Shown here one piece after another: positions 9,012-18,828 of a stretch of 53,201 nt of DNA. The DNA is from Paenibacillus barcinonensis (GTDB taxonomy: Bacteria > Bacillota > Bacilli > Paenibacillales > Paenibacillaceae): positions 1 through 53,201 of the forward strand of contig NZ_QJSW01000031.1 of the NCBI RefSeq assembly GCF_003217495.1, given 5' to 3'. The position numbers were made by a program, and so were the translations under genes. The notes beneath the pieces are model-generated. The model saw only the letters and a list, made by a program, of their open reading frames with translations. It searched no databases and was not told where the DNA came from. Position 1 is the first letter of the stretch. The number at the start of each line of letters is the position of its first letter.

Positions 9012-9677
9012 ATGGCCGGCATGCAGTCTAGTCCATCTACGATTTTGTTTCAAGGTGATTCCATTACAGACGGAGGTAGGTCGCGCAATGAGGATCTGAA
9101 TCATGTTCTGGGCCACGGCTATGCGTATTTGATCTCAAGCAGGCTGGGAATGGATCTGGCAAACAGGCACAAAACTTTTTACAACAGAGGAATTAGCGGA
9201 AATCGGGCTTCCGATCTGTATGCACGCTGGAACGAAGACGCTATCAGTCTCAAGCCGGACCTGATCAGCATTCTGATCGGAGTTAACGATGCCTGGCGTT
9301 CAATGAATGGTGAAGCCAGAGGGTATACAGATCGCTTCGCCCGGGCGTATCGCCACTTGCTGGAGGAAACGCGGGAAGTCATGCCAGATACCGGGCTTGT
9401 ACTGATGGAGCCCTTCATTCTCAGGACGGGAGCAACACTGGATCAATGGGAGGCCTGGCAAGAACGAATCAGCGAATATCAGCAGCAGGTCCAACAGCTG
9501 GCTAAGCAATTCGGAGCGGTCTTTGTTCCGCTGCAGCAATCGTTTAATGAAGTCTTGGAGCAGGCGGATGCCTCCTACTGGTTATGGGATGGTGTTCATC
9601 CAACGGCAGCCGGTCACGAGTTAATTGCACGCCAGTGGCTGTCTGTGGTGCAGCATTCTCCACTAGCTGTTGTGTAA
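9012..9677 (+). CDS. SGNH/GDSL-family hydrolase, probable carbohydrate esterase
   Basis: About 222 residues. I chose the ATG at 9012 because GAGGAAGGG precedes it and block I begins shortly after; the frame is open further upstream (for example an ATG at 8964). SGNH motifs are clear: FQGDSITDGG (nucleophile Ser), the Gly of NRGISGNR, IGVNDAW (Asn), and DGVHPTAAGH (Asp/His pair). No signal peptide, so it acts in the cytoplasm. SGNH enzymes of this size include rhamnogalacturonan and xylan acetylesterases. Next to a heparinase-family lyase and a GH88 hydrolase, deacetylation of oligosaccharides is the likeliest role (inference). Confidence 0.85.
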   Translation: MAGMQSSPSTILFQGDSITDGGRSRNEDLNHVLGHGYAYLISSRLGMDLANRHKTFYNRGISGNRASDLYARWNEDAISLKPDLISILIGVNDAWRSMNGEARGYTDRFARAYRHLLEETREVMPDTGLVLMEPFILRTGATLDQWEAWQERISEYQQQVQQLAKQFGAVFVPLQQSFNEVLEQADASYWLWDGVHPTAAGHELIARQWLSVVQHSPLAVV

Positions 9678-9742
9678 TTGGAGAAAAGCAGGTTCTGGAG
9701 TACATTTTCTTAGAGTTCTGTATTACATTCCAAGAGTGAAGC

Positions 9743-11986
9743 GTGGTGAATGCTGTGCAAGGCTCCAATCACGAAATCGGAAATGAACAGGAATATGGGG
9801 ATATCCATACAAGCTGTGCGGGGGATGAAGCTGAAGTGAATGGCTGGCCGGATGAAGAGAGTCTTCAGCAGAGGAGCCATCCGAAGCAAAATTACAGTCA
9901 GCATAACCGGAACTTGATGGCGAATCGAATCAGAGAAAGGCTGCGTCAGCCTGAGCTGGCCGAGCTGGTTGTAGATCTGCAGCAATATGGAGCACTGGCA
10001 TTAAATGATAAGCTGCCCCCTCTGACGTTTGGACTGTTTCGGCAGTTCGGTCAGACAGGAGAGCGCAAAGCTTATGAGGATGCGTATTTTGATCGGCGCG
10101 GCAGATTGGCTGCTGTGGCCATGCTTGCCCTCGTTTCGGATGAACCCCGTGTGCTGCATACCCTTGAAGACATGTTATGGGCAGTATGTGATGAGTATAC
10201 ATGGTGCCTTACGGCGCATCTTGGAAATGGTGAAGCACGACAGGTGGAAGGCAATATTGATCTTTTTGCCGCAGAGACCGTTCATATGCTTGCAGAGATT
10301 GCGGTTATTCACGGTAGACAGCTGGACCCGCTGGTGCTTGAACGGATCGGTGCCGAGGCGGAGTGTAGAATCTTCACTCCGTTGTACAGACAAAAACGCA
10401 AGTATCACTGGCAGACCGCAGACCACAACTGGTCAGCAGTCTGTGGAGGGTGCTGCGGAATGGCCGCCATGCTGCTGCTTGAGGATGAGGTGATGGTGCG
10501 AGAATCCATTCGGCAGACGCTCGGCTGTATGAGGGCCTTCCTGAGCGGGTATGGCGAGGATGGCGGCTGTGCGGAGGGCATCGGGTACTGGGTCTACGGC
10601 TTCGGTTATTATGTCTATTATGCCGAGATGTTACAGGACTACAGCGATGGAGCGTTGAATCTGCTGACAGGCTCGAAGATGGCCGCCATCGCTGCGTTTC
10701 CACTTCGCATTCATCTGTCGGACGGCATATTTGTCAATTATTCGGATAGTGCGGAGCGCGAGGAGATTCCAGCGGGGCTCCTGTCGTTCCTGGCTGCAAA
10801 ATTTCAGCTACAAGTTGATCTGCCGCTGTGCATTCCCCGGCTGACTGACGATCCTTGCCGCCGCTGGGCTCATCTGCTGCGGAACGTGATGTGGAGTGAT
10901 CCGGCAGTGTATGAAGCTGAGCAGCAAGGAGCCGGTGACCGGTCGAACGGAGGGGTTATTTTACATCAGCTGGGGTGGATGGTTGCCAAGAGTGTGCTTC
11001 GTGTACCGGAGGTATCGCATGAAGCGTATAGACGGCATGTAGAAGAAAAGCGGGTTCAAGCGGCCTGCTCGTTCAAAGGCGGGCATAATGATGAACCGCA
11101 CAATCATAATGATCTGGGACAATTCATAATTCATTGTGGCGGCGAAAATATCATATGTGATCCCGGAGCAGGACTGTATACTCAGGCATACTTTGCCCCC
11201 GGACGTGAGCAGCTGTTTCATATCTCCTCTGCCGGGCATAATGTGCCGCTTATTGACGGATGCGAGCAAAGCTCGGGCAGGCAGGCTGAAGCCCATACAC
11301 TTGAGTGCAGACTTGAGCCCGATGGAAGTGAGCTTGCGGCAGCTCTGGACCTGACACTTGCTTATCCAGAGGCAGGATCGCTCCAGCGCTATACACGGGA
11401 ATTTTGCTGGAGGATCGAAAGGGATTACGCGGGAATTGGCGAGTTTACCTGCAATGCTGGCAGAAGCGGCATCAATCAGAGCCAGGACGAGCACATCGAG
11501 GTGGCGGTGTTACGGATAACAGACACATTTCAATGGAAAGCGAGTGCACGGCCGGATGCTGTACAGCCTTCGGTTGAGGAGTCCTCCTCCCATCCTGCGC
11601 GTGTAATTGAGCGTTGGATCAGCCGCATAAATCCTGTTCTTGAAAAAAAGGGCCGGCTTCTCTGGCGCGCTATGCAAGCTAACGTATATCTGGTCTTTGA
11701 TGCAGCCCGGTGGCATGTCGATACTGAAGCGGTACACACCATAGATCATGATCACAACCCGGCTACATTTTACCGTACGTCACTGGTATGGACAGGAGCA
11801 TCAGAAGCTTCGGCGAAAGAGCAGATTGCAGGCAAGGATACAGGCAAAGGCTCTGAAGATGTTACGAAAATAATAGATACAGCTACAGGTGATATGGCTG
11901 GAGTAGCTCCGCTGGAAATCGTTTGTCAGGTGCATTTTGTCATTGAGCCGTTTAAGATATCATCCGAGGTGAGTGAAAATGAGTAA
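9743..11986 (+). CDS. Heparinase II/III-family polysaccharide lyase
   Basis: 747 residues from the GTG at 9743; no strong ribosome site is visible, and the first 58 residues are polar and low-complexity, so the ATG at 9917 is an alternative. An alpha/alpha toroid domain (DHNWSAVCGGCCGMAAM, then AEGIGYWVYGFGYYVYYAE) is followed by the heparinase II/III beta domain with HNDEPHNHNDLGQF, which carries the conserved His/Asn metal and catalytic cluster. No signal peptide. Such enzymes cleave uronic-acid-containing polysaccharides or oligosaccharides by beta-elimination and leave unsaturated ends, the substrate class of the GH88 enzyme at 14166. Its last 8 bases overlap the start of the next gene. 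Confidence 0.85.
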   Translation: MVNAVQGSNHEIGNEQEYGDIHTSCAGDEAEVNGWPDEESLQQRSHPKQNYSQHNRNLMANRIRERLRQPELAELVVDLQQYGALALNDKLPPLTFGLFRQFGQTGERKAYEDAYFDRRGRLAAVAMLALVSDEPRVLHTLEDMLWAVCDEYTWCLTAHLGNGEARQVEGNIDLFAAETVHMLAEIAVIHGRQLDPLVLERIGAEAECRIFTPLYRQKRKYHWQTADHNWSAVCGGCCGMAAMLLLEDEVMVRESIRQTLGCMRAFLSGYGEDGGCAEGIGYWVYGFGYYVYYAEMLQDYSDGALNLLTGSKMAAIAAFPLRIHLSDGIFVNYSDSAEREEIPAGLLSFLAAKFQLQVDLPLCIPRLTDDPCRRWAHLLRNVMWSDPAVYEAEQQGAGDRSNGGVILHQLGWMVAKSVLRVPEVSHEAYRRHVEEKRVQAACSFKGGHNDEPHNHNDLGQFIIHCGGENIICDPGAGLYTQAYFAPGREQLFHISSAGHNVPLIDGCEQSSGRQAEAHTLECRLEPDGSELAAALDLTLAYPEAGSLQRYTREFCWRIERDYAGIGEFTCNAGRSGINQSQDEHIEVAVLRITDTFQWKASARPDAVQPSVEESSSHPARVIERWISRINPVLEKKGRLLWRAMQANVYLVFDAARWHVDTEAVHTIDHDHNPATFYRTSLVWTGASEASAKEQIAGKDTGKGSEDVTKIIDTATGDMAGVAPLEIVCQVHFVIEPFKISSEVSENE

Positions 11987-13928
11987 CTATACAGCTACAG
12001 CAACGTACCCGTGGGACAGAGAATTGGAGCAGTATCGTATGTTGGCGGCTGAAGCGGGCCCTGCACCAGCTGATGGATGGAATCGGGAACGCAAGCTGGC
12101 CCTTATAGGACATATTGTGTGCGCTTACAAGAAGACTCAGGATGATGATGGCGCTATTATTGATCCGTACTCGGGAGCAGAGAGGTATTATTCCACGCCT
12201 GCCTATGCCATGGCAGCGGCAGTTCTGGTCGATGCGGGGCATCTCGAACTGTTGGATTCCGCAGCGGCTGCTCTGTCACATAGCATTGATGCGGTAGTAA
12301 AAGGCAGTGCGCCCGACCATCACCCGGATTTCTTTCCTGTGCTGATGATGCGGGCGTATATGCTGCTCAAGTCTCATCGACCTGAGCAGGCAGCCATCTG
12401 GGCTGAGGCGCTGAGGACGATTGATCCCGAAGAAGATTATGTGTTTACGATGAGCAAGATGAACAATGCCAACCGTATGATTAACTGGAATGCGATTATG
12501 ATCTCTGGAGAATATTTAAGGTGGCATGAACAGCTTGCAAGTGCAAATACAGCTTGGATGGATCGTTATCTGGAAGCCTACCATTTGCCGCGGTTTACTG
12601 CGCTTGGGTTGTATCAGGATGGCCCGCTGGATCGGCCGAATAGCCCTTTTTCGTACGATATGGCTACCCGCTACCATCTGGGGGTTATGCTCGATGCAGG
12701 ATATGAGGGTACTGTCGCAGATGCCTTGGGAGAACGGCTGCGTGACGGTGCATTCAGCTCACTGCTCATGCTATCTCCGCTCGGAGAGATTCCGCCGCGA
12801 GGACGCAGCTCTCAGCATCAATGGAACGAGGCGGCAGCCGCGTATGTCTGCTCACTGCACGCTACGCTGGCGATGGAAGCTGGTGATTCGGTCATGGCAG
12901 GGGCATTTTCCAGGGCGGCCAACCGCTGTTTTGAAGCGGTGGAGCGCTGGCTTATGCCTGATGGGCGCCTGAAAATTGTACGCAATGAATATGCGCCAGA
13001 GCAGCGCCACGGCTATGAAATTTATACGAATCATACCTGTTATAACCTATGGACGGCGGCGGCACTGGCCCATGCTTGTCTGCGTGATCCGGGTGAACAC
13101 ATCATTCCATCCTATCTTCCTTCCGAGATTGGAAGCAGGGTGCTACAGACGGATGGCTGGTTTGAAACTGTGCTGGCTTCCGTACCAGGTCAGCAGATCG
13201 TATTGCACACCGCTCTGAATGATCCGTATACGATTCCAGGTCTGGTGCGAATACAGCAGGCAGGTTTACCTGGATTAATTGGTCCGTCAGCAGCCAGTCA
13301 TGTGCAGGCAGGGTTTACGGAGTTTGCTGAGGGCATTGTTCAGCCTCTGAGCTATTGTCCAGCATGGATGACACCAGATGGGATCTGGCATAGTTTAGCC
13401 GAAGGCATACCGTCTGGTAGAGCATATGACCGTGATGCAGGAATAGACCCGGCGAGCGGCGGCGGTTCGGTCGTATATGAGGCGGTGGATCAGATGGATG
13501 AGATCGAGGCGAAGTACAAGCCTGGTGAAACGGTGAAGACAACGGGTGGGGGCGTGGAGGAGAATGCTTTTTATCTCACCTGGAAGGGACCTTTGCCCGG
13601 AATAAGCTCTGTACGTGGTCACTATGTGCAGCAAGCAGATCAACTGACCGTGACGTATGAATTCGAAGGCGAGATAGAAGCGGTCGGAGCACTCATTCCG
13701 CTCATGTTCAGCGATGGGCAGGAGCAAGCTGTCATTACTCACACCGGGCAAAGCGTGCGTACCGTGTATCGCGGCGCATACGTTGAATCCAAAATACTTG
13801 ATGCAGGGGCGATAATACAGCTCAATTCGCAAGCAGTGGCCTCACGCAACGGCCTGCTGAAGCAGGCACGGATGGAGGTTCACGGTACACAGCAGCTGAC
13901 CATTACTGTTCAATTGGGACGCGTGTAA
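11979..13928 (+). CDS. Unrecognised protein in the polysaccharide-degradation block
   Basis: About 649 residues. The ATG at 11979 follows GAGGTGAG at a proper distance and overlaps the upstream lyase stop in ATGAGTAA, a coupling arrangement. I do not recognise a family with certainty. The first two thirds read as a helical toroid rich in Trp/Tyr/His (NNANRMINWNAIMISGEYL, YTNHTCYNLWTAAALAH). The last third is beta-rich, which resembles the two-domain build of several lyases and toroid glycoside hydrolases. No signal peptide. Coupling to a heparinase-family lyase suggests a lyase or hydrolase acting on the same glycan (inference). Confidence 0.75.
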   Translation: MSNYTATATYPWDRELEQYRMLAAEAGPAPADGWNRERKLALIGHIVCAYKKTQDDDGAIIDPYSGAERYYSTPAYAMAAAVLVDAGHLELLDSAAAALSHSIDAVVKGSAPDHHPDFFPVLMMRAYMLLKSHRPEQAAIWAEALRTIDPEEDYVFTMSKMNNANRMINWNAIMISGEYLRWHEQLASANTAWMDRYLEAYHLPRFTALGLYQDGPLDRPNSPFSYDMATRYHLGVMLDAGYEGTVADALGERLRDGAFSSLLMLSPLGEIPPRGRSSQHQWNEAAAAYVCSLHATLAMEAGDSVMAGAFSRAANRCFEAVERWLMPDGRLKIVRNEYAPEQRHGYEIYTNHTCYNLWTAAALAHACLRDPGEHIIPSYLPSEIGSRVLQTDGWFETVLASVPGQQIVLHTALNDPYTIPGLVRIQQAGLPGLIGPSAASHVQAGFTEFAEGIVQPLSYCPAWMTPDGIWHSLAEGIPSGRAYDRDAGIDPASGGGSVVYEAVDQMDEIEAKYKPGETVKTTGGGVEENAFYLTWKGPLPGISSVRGHYVQQADQLTVTYEFEGEIEAVGALIPLMFSDGQEQAVITHTGQSVRTVYRGAYVESKILDAGAIIQLNSQAVASRNGLLKQARMEVHGTQQLTITVQLGRV

Positions 13929-14165
13929 CATGTGAAGAACTTACTGAGATACAGAGTGCGGGTAAAGGGACAAAAAAGCGACATGTCGCTGATGGCGCTT
14001 GTATGAAGCGGAGCACAGTGTGCTGGAAGTTGTTCTATGTAGCTTTAACGGAGAAGGCAGAAGAAAACGGGAGAAGCGAGGCCGAAAGCTTTCTGGAAGA
14101 AGGCTGGGGAGAACAGCGGTTGGAAGTGTGAAGATGGCATACTCAGAAGCGGGAGGAGCAGTAAC

Positions 14166-15302
14166 ATGAACACATCAACATCGGTATCATGGGTAGAAGC
14201 AGCATGGAGACAGGCAGCTGACAAAACGATGCGCAACGCCAAGCGAATTCAGGATACGTTTCCCCATACTTCATTGCAAGGGATGTACGATCAGAATGAT
14301 CCCGAATGGTGGACAGCCGGCTTCTGGCCCGGCTTGTTATGGCTAGTGTACAGGGATGATCCGCAGCACGAGTCGGCTGCGGAGCTGCGGCGCATTACCG
14401 AGAGCTGTGAGCGGCAGCTCGAAGGCTGTCTGCGTGATCCCGATCTGGTGGATCACGATCTGGGTTTCATCTGGCTGCTTAGCGGCGTAGCCAGCTATTG
14501 CGAGACGGGCAGTGCGGAGGGGCGACGCCGCGGCTTGCTGGCCGCGAATCTGCTCGCCGCCCGCTTTCATGTGCGCGGTGAGTTCATCCGCGCCTGGAAC
14601 TTCAGCTCGTCAACGATGGATACACGCGGCGTAGCCATCATTGACAGCATGATGAACCTGCCGCTGCTCTATTGGGCCACCGAGCAGAGCGGCGATCCGC
14701 GCTTCCGATGGCTGGCGGAAGCGCATGCGGACACCGTAGCGCGTGAATTCGTTCGCGCGGACGGGTCCATCTGCCACGTGGTGGAGTTTGATCCACACAC
14801 GGGGCAGAAGCTGCGGGAGCATGGCGGCCAAGGCCATGCTCCGGGGTCCGCCTGGGCGCGGGGCACCGCCTGGGCGCTGCACGGGTTTGCGCTGTCTTTC
14901 CGGTATACGGGCGAAGCCCGATATCTGGAGACAGCGGAGCGGGCGGCCGATTTCTTCCTCGCCATGCTTGGCGAAGACATCGTGCCGGTGTGGGATTTTC
15001 GCGCGCCGGCGGAGCACCGGGCGGCGTGGGACTCGTCCGCAGCGGCTATTGCCGCGAGCGGACTGCTTGAGCTCGCGAAGCTGTCGCCGCGCGGGCAAAC
15101 CTACGCTGCCGCGGGAGAACGCATCGTCCGCGGCTTGTATGAGCACCACAGCTCCGCCGAATCGGCAGCGGAGGAGGGGCTGATCCTGCGGGGTACGGTG
15201 CATTACCCCGAAGGACGGGGCATCAATGTGCCGATTATTTACGGCGACTATTTCTATATGGAGGCGCTGGCGAAGCTGCGTGGAGACAAGGGTTTATTTT
15301 AA
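14166..15302 (+). CDS. Glycoside hydrolase family 88, unsaturated uronyl hydrolase
   Basis: 378 residues, alpha6/alpha6 barrel type. GH88 features: NDPEWWTAGFWPGLLWL near the N-terminus, DHDLGFIWL and the Asp in IIDSMMNLPLLYW (the general acid/base Asp residues in the well-studied Bacillus sp. GL1 enzyme lie in such motifs), and the C-terminal VPIIYGDYFYMEAL. Family enzymes hydrate the vinyl ether of the delta-4,5-uronyl residue left by polysaccharide lyases and release it. Starts after GGGAGGAGC. The gene is strikingly GC-rich compared with its neighbours, including synonymous positions (roughly 14.38-15.25 kb). Cytoplasmic, no signal peptide. Confidence 0.9.
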   Translation: MNTSTSVSWVEAAWRQAADKTMRNAKRIQDTFPHTSLQGMYDQNDPEWWTAGFWPGLLWLVYRDDPQHESAAELRRITESCERQLEGCLRDPDLVDHDLGFIWLLSGVASYCETGSAEGRRRGLLAANLLAARFHVRGEFIRAWNFSSSTMDTRGVAIIDSMMNLPLLYWATEQSGDPRFRWLAEAHADTVAREFVRADGSICHVVEFDPHTGQKLREHGGQGHAPGSAWARGTAWALHGFALSFRYTGEARYLETAERAADFFLAMLGEDIVPVWDFRAPAEHRAAWDSSAAAIAASGLLELAKLSPRGQTYAAAGERIVRGLYEHHSSAESAAEEGLILRGTVHYPEGRGINVPIIYGDYFYMEALAKLRGDKGLF

Positions 15303-15432
15303 CAGAGATGATTCAATAATAGGGGTCGTCTCCTGATTGTCATTTCCGACACATATCGTCTCAGCAGGAAGCTCCAAAGACAGGTATAGATATAAGGGAA
15401 CGATCGGGTTAGTTGTTCATCCTGAATGTGAA

Positions 15433-15467
15433 TATAACCGCCCTTGGCAGGGCGGTTATATTTGTTT
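15433..15467. terminator. Bidirectional hairpin terminator
   Basis: Perfect 11-base-pair stem (15433-15443 with 15450-15460) enclosing TTGGCA, followed by TTTGTTTT. It lies between the convergent GH88 and methyltransferase genes and can serve both. Confidence 0.8.
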
Positions 15468-15487
15468 TGCTGTATTTTGGGCTGAAT

Positions 15488-16093
15488 TCACTTCGCGTAT
15501 GCCCGTTTCAGAACCACAAAGTCTGCCGAGGATTGCTCGGGATAGCGTTGACGTATAATCTCATGCACCTTGAACTCGGGATATTCAAACAGATAATGGA
15601 ACAGGTTGCGGTCCTGAATCGTTCGTACTCCAGAATCTCCTTGCTCCCTCAGTCTCGTATAGAGCACGACCCAGCGGGTGGAGGTATGGAGCACATCATG
15701 CAGCGTATGGCGAAAATCGGTTTCATCCGTAATGTGATAGAGCACATCCAGACAAACAGTCAGATCTGCTTGCAGAAAACCGTGGTTGAAGAACAAACCC
15801 GGTCTATACACCATGAAGCTTTTGCATGGATCTTCAGCGTACATGGATGCACAGTGCTCTACTGAGGAGGATGCCACATCCAGCCCTAGATATTCGCCAT
15901 AGTCCATATATTTCAATTGGTTTCCATCACCACAGCCAAACTCGATAACGCGATGAATGCCTTCACGCTGTATTAAGGCATTGACCACCTCGGCTTTGAA
16001 TGCAGCGAGCACGCCGTATGAACCTCTGCCGGATGTTTCCCCCTTACGATAAGTCCGTTCCCAATAGTCGATGTAATCAAAGGATTGATTCAA
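15488..16093 (-). CDS. Class I SAM-dependent methyltransferase
   Basis: 201 residues starting at a TTG preceded by AAAGGAGGACATGGA. Motif I is VIEFGCGDGNQL at residues about 45-56, followed by LGLDVASSSVEHC (motif II acidic residue) and DLTVCLDVLYHI. This is a small, single-domain Rossmann methyltransferase. The substrate is not apparent: no neighbouring biosynthetic genes, and the adjacent Ig-like gene is divergent. Confidence 0.85.
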   Translation of the reverse strand: MNQSFDYIDYWERTYRKGETSGRGSYGVLAAFKAEVVNALIQREGIHRVIEFGCGDGNQLKYMDYGEYLGLDVASSSVEHCASMYAEDPCKSFMVYRPGLFFNHGFLQADLTVCLDVLYHITDETDFRHTLHDVLHTSTRWVVLYTRLREQGDSGVRTIQDRNLFHYLFEYPEFKVHEIIRQRYPEQSSADFVVLKRAYAK

Positions 16094-16350
16094 TCCATGT
16101 CCTCCTTTCTATACAACATGCTCCTTAATGTTTCTCAATCCAGCGTATGCCCGGTCGATACGGTGGTGAAGGGAATGCCTGAAAATCAGCGTGCGTTGGA
16201 TATCTTCAGATTCCTCTGTGCAGGTTTAGATGGTCAAATAGCATGAATTTCCATATAATTACCTGAAAATTTCCTGAAAGTCTAAACATCTGGAAAGCCT
16301 TTGCCGACATTAAATAATAGGAATAAAATGAAGAATATCGGAGGGAAATG

Positions 16351-18723
16351 ATGTTAAAGCCAAGATTGACCAAGTACATGGTAATGATGCTGGTGTTGAT
16401 GCTCACTATTTCCAACGTAGGCTTGGCCGCTGCGGCAGAGAAGGAACTGTCCAAGATTGTGGTTTCCAAAAATGAAATGTCGCTCGAAGTTGGCGATTCC
16501 GGGTCGGTAACTGTAACGGGGGTATATTCGGATAATACCTCTGCGAACGTTACCATCAGTTCAACCTGGACAAGCAGTGATACTTCAGTAGCAACTGCAT
16601 ATAATGGTTCGATTACAGCCAAAAAAGAAGGTACAGCAACAGTTACCGTGGCGTATCAGGGCCAGAGTCAGCCTATTCAGATTAAAGTAACAAAGAAGGT
16701 TAAAGCCCTTTCGAAAAATGTACAAAATCTTGAACTCCGCACAGGGGAAAGTAAAGATATCGTCTTGACTGCCACCTACAGTGACAACTCGACCACTACA
16801 GATGCTTCCAGCACGGCGGTCTGGACAACCAGTGATGAGAAGGTTGCTACGGTGGTGAACGGCAAAGTATCTGGTCAGAGTGCAGGCACCGCAGTGATTA
16901 CAGCCAAGCTGGGCAGTCAGAGCGTCACTGTAGAAGTGAATGTGGAAGTAGTCAAACGTGTTGACGTGGACAAAAAGCAAGTGAATCTGCTGCTTAAGAA
17001 AAGTGAAAATGTAAAATTGACGGCTACTTATCCAGACGGGACAACGAAAGATGTAACCGACCTGGCGGAATGGACGTCCAGCAATGAGAAGGTTGCAGAT
17101 GTGCTGAAGGGCAATATTACAGGTTATTCAGCAGGTTCTGCCAAAATTACAGGTAAATATGGTACAAAGTCCGTATCGGTAGATGTGGATGTAGACCTGA
17201 CGAGCAAGCTGAGTGTAGAGAAACAGAGTATTTTCTTCCGTTTGAGCGGCAGCAGCAAGACAGCCAATGTTGTTTTGACGGCTTCGTATCCAAACAGCAG
17301 TGATGTGAATGTGACCGAGCAGGCGACATGGACATCGAGTAACGAGAAGGTTGCGACGGTGTTCAAAGGCCAAATTACGGCAGTGAGCGCTGGTTCAGCT
17401 ACGATCAAGGCAACGTATAGCGATAAAACGGTGGAAGTCGCTGTGGATGTTGATACCGCGAGATATCTGGATATCAAAGATGTGAATGATAAGCTCGCCA
17501 TGAGTGTTACGGGTGACAGCAGAACGAAAAAGCTGACAGCGAATGCAGAATATATTGATGCGAGCAAGGAGGATGTTACGTCCAAGGCGACATGGACATC
17601 CAGCAATGCAGATATCGTATATGTATCGGGTGGCGAGCTGATCGCTTATAAATCGGGTACGGCTACGATTACAGCAGCATATGGTGGTAAGACGGTTAAA
17701 TTTACAGTTAGCGTAGATGTTCCAGATAAATATGAGATGGACAAGAAGAAAGCAACTGTGGCTGTAGGTGGAACAACTTCTGCGAAAGTGCTTGCGCTGT
17801 ATGGTGAAACCTCCAAGGATGTGTCCGAAGATGCAACCTGGAGCAGCAGCAGCGAGAAAATCGCTGAGGTAGACAGCAAAGGGGTAATTACAGGGGTAGC
17901 GACAGGGAAAGCGACGATTACGGCCAAAATTGAAGGTAAAACGTTGACACTTCCGGTTGAAGTGGGTATGGCAAGTGGTCTGGAGGCCGATGTGAACTTT
18001 GTCGTGCTTTCGGCCAAAGAAACCCAAACCGTTATTCTGACAGGTACAGATAGTGACGGCAATACGAAGGATGTTACAGCGGATGCGACCTGGAAGTCCA
18101 GCAATGCCCGCGTAGCGGATGTGAAAAAAGGCGTGATCACCGGCAATAGCAGTGGTAAAGCCAACATCACTGCCGAATATGGCTCCCAAAAAATTACGAT
18201 TCAGGTTGAAGTCGATGTCATCTCACGAATCGAAGCATCCGAACCGGCGCTTTCCCTGAAATCAGGTGATTCCGTGGATCTGAAAGTAACGGCTACCTTG
18301 AGTGATGGCAGTGAACGTGATATAACGGACAAGGCCGAATGGAAAACGAGCAGTTACAAGGTTGCTCAAGTGACCAAAGGTAAAGTAAAAGCCTTAAATT
18401 CAGGGAAAGCCAAGATTACAGCGAAATATGGCAGTAAAACGGTGACCATTGCGCTGGATGTAGATACACTGAAATATTTGCAGACTGACAAAGTCACATT
18501 AACGATGAAGGTCGGCGATAAAGCTACAGTTGTGGCTACAGCAACGTACATGGATGGAAGTGAGGCCGACGTATCCAAGCCGGCACTTTGGTCTTCCTCC
18601 CGAATTGCAACAGCTTCCGTTAAAGATGGCGTGATTACGGCAAATGGTAAAGGGAAGGCGAACATTACCGTCTCCTATGCAGGGGTGAAAACGAAAGTTA
18701 CTGTGGTGGTTGAAGGGAAGTAG
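16351..18723 (+). CDS. Secreted bacterial Ig-like (BIG2) repeat protein
   Basis: 790 residues. The second of two adjacent ATGs (16348, 16351) is preferred because GGAGGG lies 5 bases upstream of it. A signal peptide ends near AAAAE at about residue 30. The rest is nine tandem BIG2 repeats of about 80-85 residues, each with a core like WTSSNEKVATV followed 10-12 residues later by G(T/S)A.IT. The domains are beta-sandwiches found in adhesins and S-layer or cell-surface proteins. There is no LPxTG, SLH or other wall anchor, so it is either freely secreted or non-covalently held. Repeats 2-9 are similar enough for intragenic recombination. Confidence 0.9.
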   Translation: MLKPRLTKYMVMMLVLMLTISNVGLAAAAEKELSKIVVSKNEMSLEVGDSGSVTVTGVYSDNTSANVTISSTWTSSDTSVATAYNGSITAKKEGTATVTVAYQGQSQPIQIKVTKKVKALSKNVQNLELRTGESKDIVLTATYSDNSTTTDASSTAVWTTSDEKVATVVNGKVSGQSAGTAVITAKLGSQSVTVEVNVEVVKRVDVDKKQVNLLLKKSENVKLTATYPDGTTKDVTDLAEWTSSNEKVADVLKGNITGYSAGSAKITGKYGTKSVSVDVDVDLTSKLSVEKQSIFFRLSGSSKTANVVLTASYPNSSDVNVTEQATWTSSNEKVATVFKGQITAVSAGSATIKATYSDKTVEVAVDVDTARYLDIKDVNDKLAMSVTGDSRTKKLTANAEYIDASKEDVTSKATWTSSNADIVYVSGGELIAYKSGTATITAAYGGKTVKFTVSVDVPDKYEMDKKKATVAVGGTTSAKVLALYGETSKDVSEDATWSSSSEKIAEVDSKGVITGVATGKATITAKIEGKTLTLPVEVGMASGLEADVNFVVLSAKETQTVILTGTDSDGNTKDVTADATWKSSNARVADVKKGVITGNSSGKANITAEYGSQKITIQVEVDVISRIEASEPALSLKSGDSVDLKVTATLSDGSERDITDKAEWKTSSYKVAQVTKGKVKALNSGKAKITAKYGSKTVTIALDVDTLKYLQTDKVTLTMKVGDKATVVATATYMDGSEADVSKPALWSSSRIATASVKDGVITANGKGKANITVSYAGVKTKVTVVVEGK

Positions 18724-18727
18724 GTCC

Positions 18728-18769
18728 AAAAAAGGTGATATCCGCATTCAAGCGGATATCACCTTTTTT
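18728..18769. terminator. Perfect bidirectional terminator
   Basis: 18-base-pair perfect stem with a 6-base loop. A and T runs at the two ends make it symmetrical, so it can terminate the Ig-like gene rightward and the chromate transporter genes leftward. Confidence 0.9.
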
Positions 18770-18828
18770 GTATGATGCTGATGCAGTAACCGGTCTTTTT
18801 CAAAATTGTATGCCGTCATTTATCTTTG

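Noticed and set aside
16585..18747. Several long open frames on the strand opposite the Ig-like gene
   Set aside because: They are shadows created by the repetitive, biased codon use of the BIG2 repeats; they lack starts and known domains.
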